This document shows, one piece after another, positions 25,386 through 37,386 of a DNA stretch of 64,000 nt. Position 1 is the first letter of the stretch, and each line of letters opens with the position of its first letter. The notes under the pieces were generated by a model. The model made no database searches. It saw only the letters and a list, made by a program, of their open reading frames with translations, and was not told the origin of the DNA. The position numbers were made by a program, and so were the translations under genes. The stretch lies in the NCBI RefSeq assembly GCF_900005765.1, contig NC_041692.1, positions 1,612,001-1,676,000 of the forward strand, in the 5' to 3' direction. Source of the DNA: Plasmodium relictum. Taxonomy: Eukaryota > Apicomplexa > Aconoidasida > Haemosporida > Plasmodiidae.

Positions 25386-28300
25386 TTGCTAATGTGTAAT
25401 TTGTTATGTATTCTTTATCTTATATTACTTTCTTTTATTTATAATAAAATAATATGTAAGTTAAGAGGAGAAAATACAAAAGTTATAAACAATATATATA
25501 AATAAACAACTAAATACGTTTATATAGTATCATTATTATTAAAAAATATGGCATAGAACTAGTATTTATTAAAGTAAAATCATTTAAAAAGTATTTAAAA
25601 ATTAGTGTATTCCTTATATTAAATACCTCAAAACATATAAATATTAAAAATAAAACTTAATAATCATTAAGATATAATTATCAAATTTAAATAACGTAAG
25701 GGCATTAACGAATATTCACCAAGAAATAAATATTAAAAATACTTAAGAACCAAGTAATATTTATTAAAATATAAAATATTAAAAACAAGTATATGAGATA
25801 AGAAAATACATTAAAATATAAATCCTATATAGAAGTATTAAATATTATATAAGTATACAAATAATTCATCAATAAAGAAATGAAACATCACTTTAAAAAT
25901 ATAAGATTATTAAAATAAAAAAAAAAATTGAAATAGTTTTCTCTAAAATAATGGCAGTTGTAAGGATAATGCAAGAATCAAAGAATTAAAACTAGATTTC
26001 CTTAAAATAAAATAAAATTAAAATAAAGCAAAAAATTCAAAGCGTAATTAGCAAATTTTAAAATAAAATAAATAAAATCTTGTATTAAAACGTCGTCCTT
26101 TATTTAATAAATGCAAAAAAACAAAAATACATAAATTATGAAATTAAATATTCTTTAAAACATCATGTTTACTAGGACTATATAAAAGCAAAAATGAACT
26201 ATTATGCTTCAAAATATAATGAATACAAAATTTAAATTTTAAAATAAAAGATTTATTAAAGAACTACAACAATAAAATAATAGTAATTGAGAAAAATAGA
26301 TAAAGATCCCAAAATTTTAAATCACATCATTATAAAAAAAAAATTATTTTTATACAATAAAAACTTAAATCACTAATTTATTTCGTTAATACACTTAATT
26401 TCATATGCAATAATACAGTTTCGTATTAGTCATGCAAATACATTTAATCTAAAAATGTCATTTATTAATTTTTCAGTATTTCATTTATTAGTTCATTTCT
26501 TTTATTTGTTTCATTTTTTATTAATTTACAAAATAAATATATATACTTATTATACAAATAAATATAATATTAACAATTTTATTTTTTAAAATTATAAATT
26601 AATCCATTTTAAAACAATATATATGAACCCAATTATTAAATGGTTCTTTATTCTACATTTAAATTTATTTTTATAATAATAAAAAAGATTTGGATTAAAA
26701 AAAAAATTATTACTTTATTATTTAAATTTTTGTATGATACATTTATTTTAAAATTATGTTTTTAAAGAGACTATATTTTTATATTATTAATTTTTATATA
26801 TTTCATATTTTAATAATTTAAATATTATTTTTTTTCATTTCAAATGCGTATTTTATAAAAGACATTCTTGCATGCGTTCCCCTTTTATTTTTTATTAATA
26901 TATATATTACGAAATAATTTATATTTATAATTATTTATTATTTATTATAATTATTTTATTAATATTAATTTCAACAAATGTATTTTTTTTTTTTCTATTT
27001 TTTTCCTTTATTTCTTTGTTCATATTTCATAATAATATAATAGAAAAAAGTCAACTTTTATTAAAGAGAATATATATTTCTTATAAACTAACATTTTATC
27101 TTAAAAATTAATTTTGTTATTAACTACGACACCAAAAGTTTCCCTTTTTTTTTTTTTTTTTTTTTTCTAACATCTTTATATTCTTTATATTTTATTTTTT
27201 TTTTTTTCATAATGCTTATATGATACATGTAGTGGTGCAAGGTAGGCCATTTAAGTTTGAAGTTTCATTTTTTTTTTTTTTTTTGTACATACATGTTTCA
27301 TAATAATGACATAAGAAAAAATATTTATATGTTTTATATATATATATAATAATATAAAAGAAACCGATTATAATTAATATTTATTTATTTTAATAATTTT
27401 TATTAGAGGAATGAATTTATAAATGTATCACGTGAGAAAGTGAACGTTGTATTTTGATATCAATATTTATTGTAATATTTTTTCTTTACATTAATTATGT
27501 GTACGATTAAGAGTATATAAGAAATAATATATATTATTAAAAAAAAAAAAAAACTATAGTTTATTTTTCAGAATTTTTTTCTTAACCACATGTATTTAAA
27601 TTAAAAATACTAATAACTTTTATTATGCATTTAGAATATTATTTTTTTCATGTCCTTTTTCATTTTTACTTATAAAAATAAATATTGTTATTTTATTTTT
27701 TTTATTTTTACTTTTTGTTTTTTTTAACAAAAAAATATAAAAATAAGTACATGATTTTTTACACACAATTATTCAATATATGTAAAAAATATTTATAGAA
27801 CTTAATTGCAAACTTGAGAATAAAAGTAATTACAATACACACACATGCAAGAAAAGAGTAAAAATAAAATAAAATAACTACGCACTTATTTTTATTTTCC
27901 AAATTAAATTTAAAAAAAATAACTTATTTTTATTTATTTTTTTTATTTTTTACAAGAAGTTATATATATATATTTTTTTTTTTTTTTTAATTATAAGAAA
28001 TTAGAATGTTATTAATTTTTCAAAATATATGAATACTATTTAAACTATTAAAAAAAATATTAAATGAAAAAATGAACTTCCACTGTAATTTTTTTTTTTT
28101 TATGCAAAAAATTTTTAAAATAAAAAATTTAGTGCACAATATTTTTAAATTAAAATATATTTGTATTGTTAATATTATTCTATTCTTTTTTTTTTTTTTA
28201 TTTCTTTTCCTTCACCTCTCACCCCTCTCTATTTAATTTATCCTAAATTACAAATATAATTTGTTATAGAACTATTGTTTTCCCAATTTTTTTTTTCCTT

Positions 28301-29016
28301 ATTTTGATTTAGTTTAAAATACAAATGATTATTACTAGAAATTTCTCAAAGGTTTTTTAATTATCGAATAGAAAAACAAAATAAATAATTACAAACAAAA
28401 ATTAAATATAATGAAAATAAATTAAAATAAAATAACAATGAAAATTAAAATTAAAATGTAAGTATAATACATTAAAAAAAGAAAAATATAGAGTTTTTAA
28501 AATTTTATAAATTTTGTTATATTTTCTTTAAAAAGAGTAAAAATATTATAAAAAGTAATAGTTTTATCTTACACACAAACTTTTTATTTATTTTATATAT
28601 TTCAACATAATGCTCTTTATTTTTAGGTATAAATTTTATAGGTATTGAGATTTTTATTTCTTTTTAACTTTTTTTCAATTTGTTTTTGTTATTCCTATTT
28701 CAATTATTATTATTATTATTTTTATTAGTATCTTTGTTTTTATTAGCATTGTTAATTTTATTTTTTATTTATTTTTTATTTTTTTATATAAAATTTAATA
28801 TTATTTCTAATTGCAATGTTAGAATTATATAGATACATTTTTTTTTCCTTTTTTTTTATTTAGAAAATAAATTTTCTATCTTCATTGAAAACATTTGTAT
28901 TTTTTCTTTTTATCAGTTAAAATGAAATTAATATAGAAATTTTTAAGTTTTATATTGAAATATAGTAATTAAGTCTTTTCTTTTTTTTTTTTTTTTCTTT
29001 TTTTACGTATCCTAAA
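25386..29016. other. Long intergenic region between MRP2 and the secreted-protein gene
   Basis: 3.6 kb with no convincing coding region or tRNA. The two flanking genes diverge, so both promoters and long 5' UTRs lie here. It is dominated by A/T runs. Less A+T-rich patches lie at about 26845-26885, which includes the palindrome-containing TGCATGC at 26869-26875 (a motif like that bound by ApiAP2 factor AP2-Sp), and at 27215-27265 and 27410-27470. It is too mixed in composition to be a typical Plasmodium centromere (normally over 95% A+T). Confidence 0.5.
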
Positions 29017-31428
29017 ATGAAATTACAATATCATATTTTATTTATTATACTTTTAACGGAAGATATATTCTGTTTTAAAAACGATGATTCTTTTAAAAGC
29101 ACATCACATATTCCTAATTTAAATAAAGACATTTTTTACGATACATTCGTAGGAAATTGTTTGAAGAATAATAAAGATGATAATAACTTACCAACAAATA
29201 TATTACAATCATTATTTTGTTCTCTTAAAAAATTATTTTACAAAGAAAGTGAGATAGAAAAAGACATTAAGGATGTTAGTGATCATATGAAAGAAATGAA
29301 AGAAGATATATCAAAAAATTCTAGCTATTGGAGTAACTTATTTAAAAAATCTGCGAATGAAGAATTACATGAAATTGATAAAAAAAGTAGTGAACAATTA
29401 AAAAAATTGAAAGAAAGCACGGATAATAGTATTTTTTCTCCTAAAATATTTAATTTTGTTTCAAATCAGGAAGTAAAAATAGAAGAGAGAAAAAGTATAG
29501 ATACAGAAAAAAATGAAGAAAAAAAACATCCATGGTTCTATTCAACAGATAGTAAAAATATAGAACAAAATAAAGGAGAATATTCTGGATTATTAAAAGG
29601 AAAAAATAGTTTTCTTAATATTTTTCGAAATGATGATAAAAAGGAAAATGCATCTAATAACACAACTAAAGAAAATGAAAGTCACTGGTGGTTTGACAGA
29701 AAAAACACAGAAAATGAACAAGAGAAAAATGATGAAGTGGATAAAAAAGATTTAAGTAATAATAAAGAAAGAAAATTTCTTTTTGGTTTTTTTAGTAATA
29801 ATAATGAAAATAAAAACATAGAAGAAAAAAAGGAAGAAATAAAAAATGATCAAGAAAAAACACAGAAACAAGGATTTCTTTTTTTTAAAAAAGATATAAA
29901 TGAAGAAAAAAAAAAATTAGACTCTGAAAGTCCCACTGAACAAGAATATAGAAAAATATTACCGTGGAATACAACACATAGTAAAGAAGAAGATAAAAAG
30001 GAAAATAATAATGAACAAAATACATATTGGTGGCAAAGAAAAAGAGTTTCATCAAATGAAAATATAAAAGGTGATGAAACAATGCAAAGTAATATAAATG
30101 ATCAAGATAACAAGATGGAAGAAAAAATAGAAAAAGAGAATCATTCCATTTTTAACTTTTGGAAGAGAGAAAATAAAAATAGTAATGATATAGAAACAAA
30201 AAAAAAAGCAGATACAAATTACAATGGAGTTATTTCAGAAGAAACTGAAGAAGAAAAGAAAAAAAAAGAAAAATCATTTTTTAACAAATATGAAATTCAT
30301 GATGATAAGAATTTAAAATTAGATGATTCTGATAGTGAATATAAGAAATCGGATGAAATAAAAACAGAAAAGGATGATTCACAGAAAACTCAATTAAATT
30401 CTTTAAAGAAATATTATGATTTAAATCAAAATGGTAATGATATAAATTATTTATCATTTTTGAACTCAGAGCATGAATATGAAGAAAATGTAGATTGCCA
30501 TCCTTTAATAGTATTTAAAGTATGCTTAAATAAATGCTATAAATCGTTATCCAATGAAAATGAAGAATTTTCTGATAAAAATGCTTTATCAGTTAATGAT
30601 TTTAAATATCTAGAAAAGTGCATTCTAAAATGTAAAAAACTAAGTTTTGATTATGTTCATGGTGGATGTATTCAAAAAAATGGAAATGTATTAAATAAAA
30701 GACAAAATTATAAAGATTACTTAGAAGAAATAGATACATATAATTTAAAATTAGAAGAATATCCATCGACTTTTTCAGATTTTACTTTTCAAGAAAAATA
30801 CACTGATAACAAAAAGAGGATTAAGGAATCAAAAAATATTAGACTGGAAAATAAGTTAAATGATACAAAAGAGAGTAAAAATTTTAGCTTACTTGATATA
30901 TCAAAAGAAGAATTAAGTACTCATGTTTTTGATAAAGATAATAGTGAAAAAATAAAAAATTTTATGAGAAATAAAGAACTCAATACAAGTAATAATATAA
31001 CGGGAAAATCTTTTAATTTTTTTAAATCATTCAAAAATGAAAAGGAAGATGAATCCAATGATGAAAAATTAAAAGATGAAACATTTAAAGAATATAATGA
31101 TAACAAATTAGATTTGAATAATAATGATTCTGATAAAAATAATCAATCAAATGATTACAATTATTTATCAACTAGCTTTTTTTTAATTTTACTGCTGATA
31201 ACATTTTTTGTTTATTTGTCTGCATTTACAAATATAATAAATCAATTTTATGTATCATTTAAAGAAAAAGTATGCTTATTCATTAAAGGGCATTATAAAG
31301 CTACATTCGATAATGTTTACAAAGAGTCATCAGAATCTTTTCTAATAAAAAAACAAAATAATAATTTTCGTAATTCATACGAAAACTTATATCATTCGTT
31401 CCATGAAAAGCCTTATGACATTGCATAA
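29017..31428 (+). CDS. Secreted, Trp-patterned single-pass membrane protein, unknown function
   Basis: 803 residues, one exon. An N-terminal signal peptide (about residues 1-20, LQYHILFIILLTEDIFCF) and one membrane helix near the C terminus (about 718-741, FFLILLLITFFVYLSAF) with a 60-residue basic tail suggest a type I surface or secretory-organelle protein. Residues about 100-430 are highly charged but punctuated every 20-60 residues by aromatic clusters followed by basic residues: YWSNLF, HPWFYS, HWWFDRK, FLFGFF, GFLFFKK, LPWN, YWWQRKR, FNFWKREN, SFFNKYE. A cysteine module follows at about 494-552 with six Cys (DCHPL, VCLNKCY, KCILKCKK, GGCIQ), which could be disulfide-bonded. I know no named family with this layout. 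A role at the parasite surface, rhoptry or micronemes is inference only. Confidence 0.85.
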   Translation: MKLQYHILFIILLTEDIFCFKNDDSFKSTSHIPNLNKDIFYDTFVGNCLKNNKDDNNLPTNILQSLFCSLKKLFYKESEIEKDIKDVSDHMKEMKEDISKNSSYWSNLFKKSANEELHEIDKKSSEQLKKLKESTDNSIFSPKIFNFVSNQEVKIEERKSIDTEKNEEKKHPWFYSTDSKNIEQNKGEYSGLLKGKNSFLNIFRNDDKKENASNNTTKENESHWWFDRKNTENEQEKNDEVDKKDLSNNKERKFLFGFFSNNNENKNIEEKKEEIKNDQEKTQKQGFLFFKKDINEEKKKLDSESPTEQEYRKILPWNTTHSKEEDKKENNNEQNTYWWQRKRVSSNENIKGDETMQSNINDQDNKMEEKIEKENHSIFNFWKRENKNSNDIETKKKADTNYNGVISEETEEEKKKKEKSFFNKYEIHDDKNLKLDDSDSEYKKSDEIKTEKDDSQKTQLNSLKKYYDLNQNGNDINYLSFLNSEHEYEENVDCHPLIVFKVCLNKCYKSLSNENEEFSDKNALSVNDFKYLEKCILKCKKLSFDYVHGGCIQKNGNVLNKRQNYKDYLEEIDTYNLKLEEYPSTFSDFTFQEKYTDNKKRIKESKNIRLENKLNDTKESKNFSLLDISKEELSTHVFDKDNSEKIKNFMRNKELNTSNNITGKSFNFFKSFKNEKEDESNDEKLKDETFKEYNDNKLDLNNNDSDKNNQSNDYNYLSTSFFLILLLITFFVYLSAFTNIINQFYVSFKEKVCLFIKGHYKATFDNVYKESSESFLIKKQNNNFRNSYENLYHSFHEKPYDIA

Positions 31429-31683
31429 TAAATACAATATATATATATATATATAATAGATTTTATTTACTCAATTATTATTTTTTTTTTTTATGTTTTT
31501 TTTTAAATAACTATAAAGTATTACTATTGTAACAAATAACATTATTATATACTATTTATACATTTAAATTTTTAAGAAAAATTTTTAGTGTAGTTTTATA
31601 AATATTATTTTAATTTTTATTTTGCTTCCCTTTTAAATTATAATATATTAAGAAGGCATGGAGTAATAATAAAATAGAAAAAA

Positions 31684-31724
<41 letters not shown>

Positions 31725-32247
31725 TTTTTAAAAATAGAATATAAATTTATTCTTAAAAATATGTTAACTATAACACATACATGTTTCTGCTTCATCAAAT
31801 ATATTTATTTTTAATTCTTTATTTAATACTTTCTTTTTTTTATATTTTTTTTTTTTTTTAATACATTTTTGATAAAATCTAAATAACTTTTTAAAATTCT
31901 TTGTTTCATTTCATTTTATTTTTATTTATTTTTTTTTTTCTTGTTTATCACAATTTATAACTTGTGTAAAAAATTATCTATATGATAATATTTTAAGCAT
32001 ACAGTAAATATTTATTATTTTAACAAAAAATAACTACGCACACCTTTTTTTTTTTTTTTATTATTCCCAATTAAATGTATTTAATTAAAAAATTATAATA
32101 TAAATTATAAATAGTGTATATAAGAATTTCATTCTTTCATTTCCAAAAATTAAAAAGATTTTTTTTTTTTTGCTTGTATATTTTATTCCCTTTTTTTTCT
32201 TTTACTTATAATTTAATTTTTTATATATTTTTAAATTAAATTTCAAA
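31429..32247. other. Intergenic region upstream of MIF
   Basis: About 820 AT-rich bases between two plus-strand genes, including a TA microsatellite at about 31690-31720. It should contain the 3' UTR of the secreted-protein gene and the MIF promoter. I see no gene. Confidence 0.5.
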
Positions 32248-32782
32248 ATGCCTTGCTGTGAATTAATTACTAATATAAATATCCCTGAGGATAATGTTGA
32301 AGATACATTAAGTCAATTGGAAAATGGTAATAATAAAATAGTAAAATTTTCCCCATGAATATTTAATAATATAATTATCTTATTTTTTAAATTTTTTTAT
32401 ATATTGGAAATTATCTAAAGAATATAATAACACTAAATACTTTATTTTTTTTTGTTACTTTTTATAAAAATATAATAATAATTATATTCATTTTTCCTTT
32501 ATTTACCTAGCTATATCTAATGTATTGAGTAAGCCTATTAGTTATATTATGAGTAATTACGATTATCAGAAGAATTTAAGATTTGGAGGAAGTAATGAAG
32601 GATTTTGTTTTGTTAGATTAACTAGTATAGGTGGAATTAATAAATCAAACAATTCATCGTTAGCTGATAAGATCACAAAAATCCTTGTAGCAACTCTAAA
32701 AGTTAAATCGAGAAGAGTTTATGTAGAATTTAGAGACTGCTCTCCTCAAAATTTTGCCTTTAATTCATCTTTATTTGGATAA
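32248..32782 (+). CDS. MIF: Macrophage migration inhibitory factor homologue
   Basis: Two exons, 32248-32326 and 32511-32782, joined at GT (32327) and AG (32510) give 116 residues, the usual MIF length. The protein begins MPCCELITN; after Met removal Pro becomes the N-terminal catalytic base of the tautomerase fold. Highly conserved stretches include YIMSNYDYQKNLRFGGS, SIGGIN, VKSRRVYVEFRD and the end NFAFNSSLFG. Plasmodium MIF is a small trimeric protein that is released into the host and mimics the host cytokine, modulating the immune response; it lacks a signal peptide, and none is seen here. It lies upstream of CCT3 on the same strand, as in P. falciparum. Identity is certain. Confidence 0.97.
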
Positions 32783-34751
32783 ACATCCTTTAAATTTTAT
32801 TTTAATTTAAAATACATATATTTTTATGAGAACTATATTTATATTTACATCTTTTTAATAATAATATTAATAAAGAAATTATCGCACAACAATATTTAAT
32901 CAAGTTTTTATTATAGCGTTTATTATTTTATTCTGTAAATAATAGTTATACAAAAAGATTTATAAAATACAAATATTTTTATTAATATAAAATTTAAATT
33001 ATACTTTTCATATCTAAGTAAATAAATAATACTTTTATGAAAAAAGTTAAACTATAACTATAAAAAATAACATAAAATAAAAGGAAATTAAAAGGAATAC
33101 ATAGTATTTAACTATTTATTTATCAATTTAAAACAAATCTTAATAATAATTTTATAAGAGAATTCATAATTTTTTGTTAAGTAATTTTAAGTGCTTTATA
33201 ATATTAACATAATAATAGTGTAACCAATTTTAATTTATTAATTAAATAAATAATTGAAATCATCTTTTTTTGAAGTTAAAAGTAAAAATAAGCTATATAT
33301 GAATATTTCTCAAGTAGTCAAATTTTTCTTTCTCTTTTATTAAATTCAATTTTACATATATTTATAACATATAAAAATATATGCAATTCACAATAATTCT
33401 TAAATTTTTCTTTTAATTATGTTTATTATTTACTTTCATAACTTTTTAAAAATAAATCATACTAAAGATCTATGAATTAAAAGATAGCATATTTACTTCA
33501 TTAATATCGTGTACTTTTTTCTTTTATAATTTCTTATAAAGAACCATATTACAGTAATACAATCAGTAGACGTTATGTTTTTATTATTAAAGATAGAATT
33601 AATACTTCTATTTTTATTATATAAAAACTATATAAATTTAGTAATTATGACCTTACTTTATTTTTCATTCATATTTACTTATCACTAAAAAAAAATAATC
33701 TACAAAATAAAAAATAATGTTATGTAATTTTATATATCTGTGATATAAAATTCAAAAAGAACACATTTTGAATTTATCACAAAAAAAAAAAATACTATGT
33801 ATAATAAAATAAGATATTATTATTATTATTTTTATCATTTATTATACTAGTTAATAATATTATTATTTTTTTTAATATTATTCTTTATTTCCTTTTTAAT
33901 AATATTTTTTTAATTCTTATTTCTCATATTTCACTTACACCTTTAGTTTTAGCTTTTTTTTTTTTTTTTAATGTTTATATATTTTTTTTTAATTAAAACC
34001 TTAGTTTTTATTTATTTAAATGTTTTAAGATTCAAATAAAAAAAAATAATAATAAAATCAATAAATAAAAAGGAAGTATTTTATTATAATGGTGAAAGCT
34101 ACACAATTATAATAATTATAGAAAACTAGAAATAAAATTTTTAAAAAATGTAAAAAAAAGAGAAAAATTAATATATAAAATAATAAATAATTTATGTTTA
34201 AAAAATAAAACTTCAATAAAAAAAAAATAAAAATAAATATACTAAAAAAAAATTATATAAATTGTAAATTTTACGTAATATAGAAATAGAAAATAACATA
34301 TTTGATATATATATAAGTGTACCTTAAAAAATAAAATACAAATTTGTAGTTGCATTTTTAATTTTTTCCTTTTTTTTTTTTTTTTATTTTATTTATTCCA
34401 TTTTGTTTCATTTTATTCTTTTTTTTTTTTTTTTTTATTTTCATTATATTTTGATAAGTTTATTTTACATTATTTTATTTATACCTTTTTATATTAACTT
34501 TTTTTTTTTGTTAATTATTCATTGAAGGATTAAGAAATTTCTAAGAATAAAAAAAGCATACTTCATTTATAATAGTTTATAAAATATTCTTTCGTGACAT
34601 TATATAATATAGTATAAATAAATTAAATTATCACCTATAATAGAAAAAGTATAAAAAAACGTATATAAAAAAAAAAAAATAATAATATTAAAATAAAAAA
34701 TTTATATTCATATATATATATATATATGTTTAATGTTCAATTTTTTAACAG
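32783..34751. other. Intergenic region between MIF and CCT3
   Basis: Nearly 2 kb of very AT-rich sequence with A, T and ATT runs. No open frame of substance, no tRNA and no compositionally distinct patch. It presumably holds the MIF 3' UTR and the CCT3 promoter. Confidence 0.5.
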
Positions 34752-36580
34752 ATGTTAAAAAATCCAGGAGCTGTTTTGGTTTTTAAACCAAATACTAAAA
34801 GAGAAGAAGGAAGAAAAACTCAGTTATCAAATATACAAGTAAAATATATTACTAAATTATTATGCTAAGAATAAAATTAGATGCATATATATATGTAAAC
34901 AAAAGGAAATTAAAAAAATCAAAAAAAAAAAAGAAAAGATATACGTATATATTTAATATTATACTTTTTAAATGAAAAATATATACATTTTTATTATTTC
35001 TAAAAAAAAAAAATTTTTAATTTTTTTTTTTATAGGCTAGCCGAGCAGTTAGCGAAATTATAAAAACAACATTGGGACCAATGGCTATGCTTAAAATGAT
35101 GTTAGATCCCTTAGGAGGGATTGTAATAACAAATGACGGTAATTCTATTTTAAGAGAAGTTGATGTAGCACATCCAGCTGCTAAATCATTAATAGAATTG
35201 AGTAGATCACAAGATGAAGAAGTTGGTGATGGGACAACATCAGTTGTCATATTGGCAGGAGAATTATTAAATATAGCAGAAACTTTCCTTAAGCAGAATA
35301 TTCATCCAACTAAAATTGTTAATTGTTATATGAATGCTTTGAATTGTTGTTTAAAATATTTAGAAGAAATAGCTATTGAAGTAAATATAAATGATGAAAG
35401 TAATCTTTTAAAAGCAATTGATTCTTGCTTAAATACCAAATTTGTAAGTAGATATAATAAAATTATTAGTAAATTAGCTTTAGAAGCAACATTGTGTGTA
35501 AAAATTGATAATATAATGGGGAAAAAAGAAATAGATATTAAAAGATATGCAAAAGTAGAAAAAATACCAGGAGGAGAAATAACAGATAGCTATGTTTTGA
35601 AAGGTGTTATGATAAATAAAGATATTACACATCCAAAGATGAGAAGATATATTAAGAACCCAAGGATTTTATTGTTAGATTGTACATTAGAATATAAAAA
35701 AGCAGAAAGTCAAACAAATGTAGAAATAATGGATGAAAATACTTGGAATCAATTATTGTTACAAGAAGAAATAGAAGTAAAAAAATTATGTGAATATATA
35801 ATTGATAGTAAATGTGATGTGGTAGTAACAGAGAAAGGAGTTTCTGATTTAGCACAACACTTTCTCGTTAAAAAAAATATAAGTGTTATAAGAAGAGTTA
35901 GAAAAACAGATTTAAATAGATTGGAAAGAATAAGCGGTGCAACCATTGTTAATAGATGTGACGAAATCGTAGAAAGTGATATTGGTACGAAATGTGGATT
36001 ATTCGAAATAAAAAAAATTGGAGATGACTATTATTCTTTTTTCGTAGAATGTGAAGATCCTCATGCCTGCACTATTTTGCTAAGAGGATCAACAAAAGAT
36101 GTTTTAAATGAAATTGAAAGGAATTTACATGATGGGATGAATGTAGCTAAAAATATAATTCTTGAAGGAAAACTGTTATGTGGTGGTGGGTGCACTGAAA
36201 TGAGAGTAGGTCAAAACTTAATAAAACAAGCAAAAACTTATGATGATTCAAGAAAAAGTATAACAGAAGCAGTAGCTACTGCTCTTGAAATAATTCCCAA
36301 AATATTAGCTCAAAATTGTGGAGTTAATGTAGTAAAAACAATTAATGAATTAAGAATAAGACATGAAAAACCAGGAGGAGAAAATTATGGGGTTGATGGA
36401 ATAACAGGAGATATTATTGATGTTTCTACAAAAGATATTTGGGATTTATTGTCCGTTAAAAAGCAGATTTATAAAAGTGCAATAGAAGCAGCTGCTATGA
36501 TTTTAAGAATTGATGATGTTGTTAGCGGTATTGGAAAAGATGATAAAAATCAAAAACAAATTAAAAATGAATATGAATAA
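34752..36580 (+). CDS. CCT3: T-complex protein 1 subunit gamma (chaperonin CCT3)
   Basis: Exon 1 (34752-34838) encodes MLKNPGAVLVFKPNTKREEG and the next nine residues; the intron (GTAAAA ... TATAG) leads to exon 2 (35036-36580), for 543 residues in total. Group II chaperonin ATPase motifs are present: TTLGPMAMLKM, NDGNSIL, the catalytic EVGDGTTSVV, the apical region EKGVSDLAQHF, and LLCGGGCTEMRVG with GVDGITGDI toward the C terminus. CCT is a hetero-oligomeric cytosolic ring that folds actin, tubulin and WD40 proteins; gamma is one of its eight subunits. Start, splice and length agree with the family. Confidence 0.97.
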
Positions 36581-37386
36581 TTTTTATTATAATAAATTAA
36601 AAAGAAATTATTTAAAATATATATATTTAAAAAAAAAAATAATAAAAAAATAAATGATATACATATTTATCTATATATATACATACTTTTTTTTTTTTTT
36701 TATTCAAATATAAATTAATATAACATTTTTCATGAGCTTCATTTATTAATATTTTTATTTTGAACTCATAAAAAATAAATCAGTCATATTTTAAAAAATT
36801 TTCATTAAATTAAAAAAGAAAATGGACAAAAAGAAATTAAAACTTATAAATTATTTTTTAAAAGATATCATTAAATAAAAAAAAAAAAAATGAATATAAG
36901 AACAATAAATATAAAACATTTGTCCACTCATATTCATAAAAAAAGCAATAAATACAAATATTAGTAATAAAAAAAAAAAAAATCTAATAAATAAAATAAA
37001 AAAACAAAAAAAAAAAAAAAAAATAGTTATATATATATTAATTATTAATAAAATTTTACCAAAAAAAAAAAATTTTTAATAAAATAAAAAAAATACCTTT
37101 ATTTTTTTATTCTTTTTTTTTTTTATTTATTTCAACACAAATATAAGAAATCCTTTAATAAAAAATTAGCTTATTTTATTATGTCTAATTTTTCATTTTT
37201 TTGTATTTACTTAAGTAACAAGTTAATAAGTTATAACAACTCATATTTAAATGGGTATCACCTCCATACGGTAACCTACAATAATTCAAATTTGTAAAAT
37301 AAAATAAATTAGGGATACAAATAAATAAGTAAAATAAAAAAATATTTCTATATTATTAATATTATTCTTTTTTTTTTTTTTTTTAA
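36581..37386. other. Convergent 3' intergenic region
   Basis: About 800 AT-rich bases between the stops of CCT3 (+) and the SAP-domain gene (-). Long A runs near 36890 and 36970-37020. Nothing else identifiable. Confidence 0.5.

Noticed and set aside
25386-29016. Centromere
   Set aside because: The region is AT-rich but contains mixed patches and lacks the 2-kb, over 95% A+T, short-repeat core typical of Plasmodium centromeres.
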